From JAFGQJ01 sp964495755 (lineage in GTDB: Bacteria; Spirochaetota; Spirochaetia; SZUA-6; DRHE01), in contig CAZBXU010000123.1 of NCBI GenBank assembly GCA_964495755.1, positions 1-11,237 of the forward strand: a DNA stretch of 11,237 nt. Direction: 5' to 3'. The notes beneath the pieces were generated by a model. It ran no database searches, was not told the origin of the DNA, and was given only the letters and a program-made list of their open reading frames with translations. The first letter of the stretch is position 1. Each line of letters begins with the position of its first letter. Made by a program: the position numbers and the translations under genes. Positions 7,223-11,237 of this stretch are shown one piece after another.

Positions 7223-7429
7223 CTAGCGTTTAGCCTTTCTTCTCCAACGCCCGATGCTGCCCGCAACCCAACCGACGATGAAGCCTGCGGCGAGTATGAT
7301 GAGAAGGATCACCGCCCGGGATGTGGTGATGGTCCAGGCCAGAAAGGTGACATCCACATTTTCCATGTTCTGGAAAATGAAGATCAGCGCCAGAATCCCG
7401 AAGGCGATACCTATAATAAATCTGATCAC
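7223..7429 (-). CDS. LapA-like small two-TM membrane protein (DUF1049)
   Basis: This is a 68-residue protein with two membrane helices. The first (residues 2-19, IRFIIGIAFGILALIFIF) runs into QNMENVDVTFLAW, the F-x-x-Q-N-x-x-x-V-x-V-x-F-L motif of the LapA/YciS family. The second helix (39-57) contains LAAGFIVGWVAG and ends in the basic tail RWRRKAKR. In E. coli, LapA works with LapB in controlling LpxC and lipopolysaccharide levels; no lapB is visible here, so that role is not implied. The start is GTG 7429 with an AGGAGG six bases ahead. A start at 7450 in the same frame is less likely because it would precede this ribosome site. The gene lies between the PAS gene (70 bp upstream) and corA. 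Confidence 0.82.
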   Translation of the reverse strand: MIRFIIGIAFGILALIFIFQNMENVDVTFLAWTITTSRAVILLIILAAGFIVGWVAGSIGRWRRKAKR

Positions 7430-7449
7430 GTTTGTCCTCCTATATAGCA

Positions 7450-7455
7450 ATTATA
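7450..7455 (-). promoter_or_regulatory. Possible -10 box (TATAAT) for lapA-corA-ATP-grasp
   Basis: A perfect TATAAT on the - strand lies in the 70-bp spacer upstream of lapA. It would start transcription just before the AGGAGG. No good -35 hexamer stands 16-18 bases upstream (the best is TACCGA), so the site may be weak, activator-dependent or chance. If real, the last three genes of the cluster could be transcribed apart from the K+ genes. Confidence 0.35.
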
Positions 7456-7499
7456 GCGGAATCCCTCCACAATCGGTAGCACCTGCGCCTCAAACTTGT

Positions 7500-8294
7500 T
7501 CACTCTGTTTTTTTATGGCGTGAACGGAAATACTTCCGTACCAGATTGGGAACTCGGGATGTCTGTTTCACCCAATCCTCAGCACGCTTCGGAATTTTTG
7601 TGACGATCTGCTCCTTACCGAGGATACAGATGATATTGGACAGTTCATTCTTTCTGTTGAAAACCGGGTACAGGGTGGGAGAATCTTTCAGATCACTCAA
7701 CATGAGCTCCGTGTGCTGCTTCTCCAATTTGGATATGACGGATTGAAAATCCAGCTCCGGTAGAACTTCCGTTATATTCTTTCCCACCGCCGCCCCTGGC
7801 TCGATTTTGAGTTTTTCCAGGTAGCGCGCGCTGACGCTCGAAATTTTTCCGGTGATGTCAGTGATCAGCAGAGCCAGACGGGTGTTGTTCAGAAGAAACG
7901 CATTGATCGCTGCCAGCGCGCTGATGCGCAGGGTCTTCATCTCGTTCAGCTCGGTAAGCCGCTGGTTGAGCTGTCGAATCTTGTCCCCCAGAGGACCGAT
8001 CCTCCTCAGACTCTCCTCGAAGGAGAAATTGCCGTAGCGGGTCATCTCGGTAATCTTGTCTAATTCTCTGGAGATATTTCGGCTGCGCAGAAGGATCAGT
8101 CCGAAGAGGAGCAGAATCCCTACGGAAAACACGATTGAGAGAAACAGGACCGTTTCCGAGCGGATCTTGAGCTCCTCCTGGGAGAGGGAAGCGCTGCCTG
8201 CTATCATCAGGTAATCCCGGATGCCAAAAAACAGGACCGCGCCGCAACACAGCAACAGCAATAAAAAGATGAGGGTGCGCCGAATCTGAACCAC
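7500..8294 (-). CDS. Two-TM PAS-domain protein without kinase or other output domain
   Basis: This is a 264-residue membrane protein. A first helix at about residues 7-24 is followed by a short outer loop (25-46) and a second helix (47-69). A HAMP-like or linker helix follows (70-95), then a coiled-coil stretch rich in Leu and charged residues (100-122). The PAS-like domain (about 125-232) includes NNTRLALLITDITGKISSVS. The tail (235-264) is strongly basic. The layout is that of a sensor histidine kinase cut off before its H-box and ATPase; no such domain, GGDEF or methyl-accepting part follows before the TGA. The start is GTG 8294 with AGGAAGG seven bases ahead, and this ribosome site overlaps the trkA stop. 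Only 12 bp separate it from trkA, so it is surely co-transcribed. It may tune or sense for the K+ transporter. The function is unknown. Confidence 0.7.
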   Translation of the reverse strand: MVQIRRTLIFLLLLLCCGAVLFFGIRDYLMIAGSASLSQEELKIRSETVLFLSIVFSVGILLLFGLILLRSRNISRELDKITEMTRYGNFSFEESLRRIGPLGDKIRQLNQRLTELNEMKTLRISALAAINAFLLNNTRLALLITDITGKISSVSARYLEKLKIEPGAAVGKNITEVLPELDFQSVISKLEKQHTELMLSDLKDSPTLYPVFNRKNELSNIICILGKEQIVTKIPKRAEDWVKQTSRVPNLVRKYFRSRHKKTE

Positions 8295-8306
8295 CAGGCA
8301 GCCTTC

Positions 8307-9005
8307 CTACTTCACTTCTCGAAAAGCATCCAGATCGGAGTTCCTTCCCACCACGATGAGGATGTCATCGCTGAGCAGCACGTCATCCTTTAAGGGTAGA
8401 ATTACCCGTTCCTCTTTAACTGGATTGCCCTCCTCGTCCACCGTGGTTTTAAACCGCTCGATGGCGATGACATTCACCAGGTATTCCCGCCGCAGGTTCA
8501 ATCGTTCCAAGGATTTTCCGACCATGGTCTCGGGTACGTACAGCTCAACGATACTGTAGTCTTGGGTAACCGGGATGGTCTCCAGGACCTCCGCCATCAA
8601 CAGCCGGGAGGCGACCCTACGCCCCTCCTCGATCTCCAAGTTAATCACCTCGTTCGCCCCGATCTGCCGCAGCACCCTCATATGGATATCGGTCACTGCC
8701 CGGGCAACGATGTAGGGGACTCCGATGCTCTTCAGAAGGGCCGTGGTCAGGATGCTCGCCTCCACGTCGTCCCCGACGGCCACGATGGCAACATCCACGT
8801 TTTCCAGCGGAGCACTGCGCAGGGCATCCTCGTCCGTAGAATCCAGGACCATAACCTGGGTGACCAGATCCTTGATCTTTTCAATCGGTTGGGGTCGATG
8901 GTCGAAGGCAATGACCTTGCCGCCCTTCTCTACCAAAACCCGGCATACCTCCATTCCGAAGGATCCCAGTCCGAATACGGCGAAAACCTTCTCCTCCTTA
9001 GCCAT
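8307..9005 (-). CDS. trkA: Trk/Ktr K+ uptake regulatory subunit (RCK protein)
   Basis: This is a 232-residue cytoplasmic protein that forms a ring under the membrane subunit and gates K+ flow in response to bound nucleotides. The Rossmann RCK_N domain has VFGLGSFGMEV (residues 10-20, G-x-G-x-x-G) and the acidic residue at the end of the second strand (Asp35 in AFDHR) expected for NAD(H) or ATP/ADP binding. SIGVPYIVARA (93-103) is typical. The RCK_C (TrkA_C) domain covers about 147-228 and ends DILIVVGRNSDLDAF; in some Gram-positive homologues it binds c-di-AMP. The single-RCK length matches KtrA rather than the double-length E. coli TrkA. The start ATG 9005 has AAGGAG seven bases ahead and begins 11 bp after the trkH stop. 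Confidence 0.93.
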   Translation of the reverse strand: MAKEEKVFAVFGLGSFGMEVCRVLVEKGGKVIAFDHRPQPIEKIKDLVTQVMVLDSTDEDALRSAPLENVDVAIVAVGDDVEASILTTALLKSIGVPYIVARAVTDIHMRVLRQIGANEVINLEIEEGRRVASRLLMAEVLETIPVTQDYSIVELYVPETMVGKSLERLNLRREYLVNVIAIERFKTTVDEEGNPVKEERVILPLKDDVLLSDDILIVVGRNSDLDAFREVK

Positions 9006-9016
9006 GCCCTTGCTCC

Positions 9017-10794
9017 TTAACCTACCAGGATTTCCCCAGTGGGATACTCGATCTGCACTTTTTTCATTCGCTGCGCCGCAGCGGCCAACAGAGTCAATGG
9101 GCCGATACGCCCGATGTACATCAAGAGGATAATAACATATTTCCCGATTATGGAAAGACTAGAGGTGATTCCGGCGGAAAGGCCTACGGTCCCGAAGGCT
9201 GAAACTGTCTCGAAACAGACATCGACAAAAGAGGCGCTTTCCGTGATCGACAGAACCAGCATACCCCCCAGAACGCTTACCAGGCCGAAGAGGAGGATCA
9301 GCAAAGCCCGCAGCACCAGATCCTTGGCCACGGAGTGATTGAACAGGGTAACCTCCCGCTTGTCTCTGAGCAGCGAGGCAACATAGGCCAAGAACAGCGC
9401 CAGGGAGTTGATCTTGACCCCGCCGGCGGTGGAACCGGACGCCCCTCCGATGAACATGAAGATCATCATCAGAAGGTAGGTCGGCTCCCGAAGCCCCGAC
9501 ATGGAGATGGTGTTGAAACCCGCGGTTCGAGTGGTAACGGACTGGAAAAACGCGGTCAGATACTGGGTTTTCAGGTCGAAGCCGGCGAGGGAGTATCTGT
9601 GCTCCAGCGCGTAGATCAACAGCATCCCCAACCCCAGTAGGACCACCGTACCCAGCAGAACCACCCGCGTGTTCAGACTCAATACCTTGATCGACCTGCT
9701 CTTCTTCTTGATGAGATCCGTAACCTCGCCGGCGAACCAACCTTTTAGATTCATAATCACCACGAAGCTCAAGCCTCCGCAGATGATCAGAACGATCACG
9801 GTCAGGTTGACCAGGGTGTTGGACTTGAATCCTTCCAGACTGTCGCTGAACAGGGAGAAGCCGGCGTTGCAGAAAGCAGAAACAGAGTGAAACACCGAGG
9901 TGAATACGGTTTCTATATTTGTTCCGAGCTGGTTACGAAAACCTAGGAAGAGCAGTACAGCCCCTACACACTCAATTATCAAGGTGACATTGATGATATT
10001 TTTTATGCTCTTGCCCAGATTGCCCATATCCTTCTCGCTGGTCATGTAGGAGATCAGGAACTTATCCTCTACAGTCAGGGAACGGCGCAGGATAAAGGCC
10101 ATGAAGAAGGAGAGGATCATGATCCCCAGGCCACCGACCTGGATCAGGAGCAGGATGATGATCTTGCCCCAGATCGAGAAGGCCGTTGCCGTATCCACAA
10201 CTATCAGACCGGTCACACAGACGGCGGAAGTNNNNNNNNNNTGAACAGGGAATCCGCGAAGCCGAGTCCCGAGCCGTCGGGGGTCGTGAACGGGAGCATC
10301 AGCAGAATCGTGCCGGTTACGATGACCAGGACGAAGCTGAGTATCACCGTGCGGGCCGGATGAGCGGTGAGGCTGCGGACGAAGGCGCTGAGCTTTCGGA
10401 TCCGTCCGAAGACCTTCAGCAACACGAATATGTTGCGCACTATGATGATCTTCCCGGGTAGGTTGCCGTACACCGCGCCGTCGCTGGAGAAAAGCAGATA
10501 TTTATTGTAAGCGAACAACGCCGCGAAGAAGACCAGGAACAGCACTTCGAAGAGATGGTTTTTCAGGAAGTGTCGCTTGTCGGTGGACCTTAGGTAATCG
10601 ACGATCACCTCGGCCAGGAAGAGAAACAGGATGGTGAAATCCAAGGTATTGGTGAAGATGAAAGCGAAGCGGGTCTGGATGTCCGAATGTTCCACGATCA
10701 GGGATACGATGCTCAGGAGCAGGGTGATCAACACGAGCAGGTTGATCTTGAGGGCAGTTTTTTGCGGAGCCAGCTCAGCTTTCAGACGGGTCAC
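9017..10794 (-). CDS. trkH: Trk/Ktr K+ transport membrane subunit with N-terminal four-helix extension
   Basis: This is one gene split only by a 10-N assembly gap. Before the gap the frame ends ...FADSLF + A, and after it TSAVCVTGL continues in another frame. The conserved family motif LFTATSAVCVTGL needs just five bases between them, restoring a single ~590-residue frame. Four pore loops are present with their filter glycines (about Gly194, Gly310 in SAFCNAGF, Gly424 in TTRTAGF, Gly536 in SAFGTVGLS), as is the intramembrane-loop sequence GGASGSTAGGVK. The first ~145 residues are extra compared with KtrB (~450). They hold four likely helices, the last (118-140) with regularly placed basic residues, resembling a voltage-sensor S1-S4. 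The start is GTG 10794 with AAGG five bases ahead. It forms an operon with trkA. Confidence 0.9.
10232..10241. other. Assembly gap (10 N) inside trkH
   Basis: Ten Ns interrupt trkH within the codons of the first pore loop. Conservation of the motif predicts five true bases here, so the N run adds a false frameshift. Confidence 0.95.
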
Positions 10795-10803
10795 GGTGAC
10801 CTT

Positions 10804-10831
10804 ACTATATCATGGGGAACATACCGGTCAA
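10804..10831 (-). promoter_or_regulatory. Likely promoter of the trkH operon
   Basis: On the - strand TTGACC (10826-10831) and TATAGT (10804-10809) are separated by 16 bases; each differs from the sigma-70 consensus at one position. The predicted start of transcription is near 10797, only a few bases before the GTG at 10794 and downstream of most of the AAGG ribosome site. Either the mRNA is nearly leaderless or another start point is used. Confidence 0.5.
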
Positions 10832-10856
10832 GAGAGTTGAAAACTTATTACGATGA

Positions 10857-10895
10857 CAGTCGAAAATCTTGTTTTTGTAGCAAGATTTTCGACTG
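10857..10895. repeat. Perfect 15-bp inverted repeat, 9-base loop
   Basis: CAGTCGAAAATCTTG (10857-10871) is matched exactly by its reverse complement at 10881-10895 across a 9-base spacer, TTTTTGTAG. No T tract follows either arm on either strand, so it is not a standard intrinsic terminator. It lies 26 bp upstream of the trkH -35 box and could be an operator, a dispersed palindromic element or a hairpin. Confidence 0.85.
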
Positions 10896-10904
10896 GAAGA
10901 GGAC

Positions 10905-10943
10905 ATCGCAATCTTCCTTTCAGTGGCGATCGAAGATTGCGAT
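10905..10943. repeat. Perfect 12-bp inverted repeat, 15-base loop
   Basis: ATCGCAATCTTC (10905-10916) pairs exactly with GAAGATTGCGAT (10932-10943). It spans 39 bases, the same overall span as the preceding inverted repeat, and shares the core TCG..AATCTT with it (TCGAAAATCTT against TCGCAATCTT). The two may therefore be related elements. Confidence 0.8.
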
Positions 10944-10964
10944 ACGGGAAAGTCTGAATGTATT

Positions 10965-10995
10965 TCTGATTTAGGTCGCTTCAGTGAAAATCAGA
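10965..10995. repeat. 8-bp inverted repeat just downstream of the nuclease gene
   Basis: TCTGATTT (10965-10972) pairs with AAATCAGA (10988-10995) across 15 bases. It begins four bases after the stop of the Rpn-like gene on the - strand and could act as a weak transcript end, though the stem is short and no U-run follows. Confidence 0.45.
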
Positions 10996-10998
10996 TTG

Positions 10999-11237
10999 TC
11001 ACTCGAGGGGCCGCAAAACCTCAGCGATCGTTTCAGTCTTGAAAATAAGCCCAAGGGCCTGGTCCAGCCTGTCCAGGTCTCGGATTCCCATGATCTTTCT
11101 CTTATCCACATCGGCAACGGCACCGAACTTCTGGGCAAGCAACTTGAGCAACACCTCTTGCTTGTCCAGGAGCTTACCCTTCTCTATCAGCTGTTCCGCC
11201 AAGGTCATGTATGCCTCCCTCGCTTCCCTCGAACCGA
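10999..11237 (-). CDS. C-terminal part of an Rpn/PD-(D/E)XK nuclease-transposase family protein
   Basis: These are 78 residues ending at TGA 10999, with the frame open to the window edge (G-S-R-E-A-R-E-A-Y before the Met at 11208), so that Met is internal rather than a start. The sequence MTLAEQLIEKGKLLDKQEVL, then LLKLLAQKFGAV and a helical Leu/Asp-rich tail, matches the C-terminal region (DUF4351-like) commonly attached to Rpn recombination-promoting nucleases, also annotated as PDDEXK transposases. The nuclease domain itself lies outside the window. These proteins are frequent in accessory regions. The family call is from pattern and is moderate. The gene points toward trkH, with about 200 bp of palindrome-bearing spacer between them. 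Confidence 0.6.
   Translation of the reverse strand, partial: GSREAREAYMTLAEQLIEKGKLLDKQEVLLKLLAQKFGAVADVDKRKIMGIRDLDRLDQALGLIFKTETIAEVLRPLE

Noticed and set aside
7174..7266. N-terminal extension of CorA to an ATG at 7266
   Set aside because: The GTG at 7173 has an AAAAGGAG at ideal spacing and gives the normal CorA N-terminus. The extension overlaps lapA and is low-complexity.
10785..10911. Small - strand frame of about 34 codons through the first palindrome
   Set aside because: It has no ribosome site or recognisable protein features and is explained by the palindrome and the trkH promoter.
10857..10943. Intrinsic terminators or integron attC sites
   Set aside because: No T tract follows the stems on either strand, and the attC consensus core sites are not apparent at the ends.
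10857..10995. CRISPR array
   Set aside because: The repeats are inverted pairs with differing sequence rather than identical direct repeats with uniform spacers.
10795..10998. c-di-AMP (ydaO) or other riboswitch ahead of the K+ operon
   Set aside because: The spacer is short, holds three simple palindromes, and the predicted promoter lies downstream of them. No conserved riboswitch core was seen. A covariance-model scan would settle it.

Overview
The window is a draft-assembly piece with three runs of N (3668-3677, 6877-6976, 10232-10241). It comes from a free-living bacterium of moderately high GC. No rRNA or marker gene fixes the taxon. The gene set (gltD, a divergent guaB, a KtrAB/Trk-type K+ system with a long membrane subunit, corA, an Rpn-type nuclease tail) would suit Spirochaetota, but that is only a weak guess.

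Left part (1-2699). The 3' end of a glutamate synthase small subunit gene (gltD, + strand) faces a complete but divergent IMP dehydrogenase gene (guaB, - strand). Between them, at about 834-1068 on the - strand, lies a decayed type II toxin-antitoxin module. It consists of a frameshifted antitoxin tail overlapping by ATGA the first ~49 codons of a ParE/RelE-like toxin.

Middle, + strand (2795-5327). A metallo-beta-lactamase-fold hydrolase is transcribed divergently from guaB, probably from a sigma-70-like promoter in the 95-bp spacer. After a short assembly gap come a DUF432-like protein and an MscS mechanosensitive channel, 1-7 bp apart.

Right part, - strand (10794 down to 5302). Six genes run in one direction with short spacers: a Trk/Ktr K+ channel subunit with a ~145-residue N-terminal four-helix extension resembling a voltage-sensor domain, its RCK regulatory subunit trkA, a two-TM PAS protein with no output domain, a small LapA-like membrane protein, a CorA Mg2+ channel, and an ATP-grasp protein of unknown substrate. 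The last gene overlaps the 3' end of mscS tail to tail by 26 bp. The two converging gene sets look like an ion and osmotic homeostasis island: K+ uptake, Mg2+ transport and tension-gated solute release.

Far right (10795-11237). A ~200-bp spacer carries three consecutive inverted repeats (15-, 12- and 8-bp perfect arms) and a good promoter for the K+ operon. It is followed by the C-terminal end of an Rpn/PD-(D/E)XK-type nuclease-transposase gene that runs off the window.

Two gene breaks are assembly artefacts rather than mutations. trkH is one gene whose conserved pore motif predicts about 5 missing bases where 10 N were placed. corA has lost roughly 75 codons where 100 N were placed.
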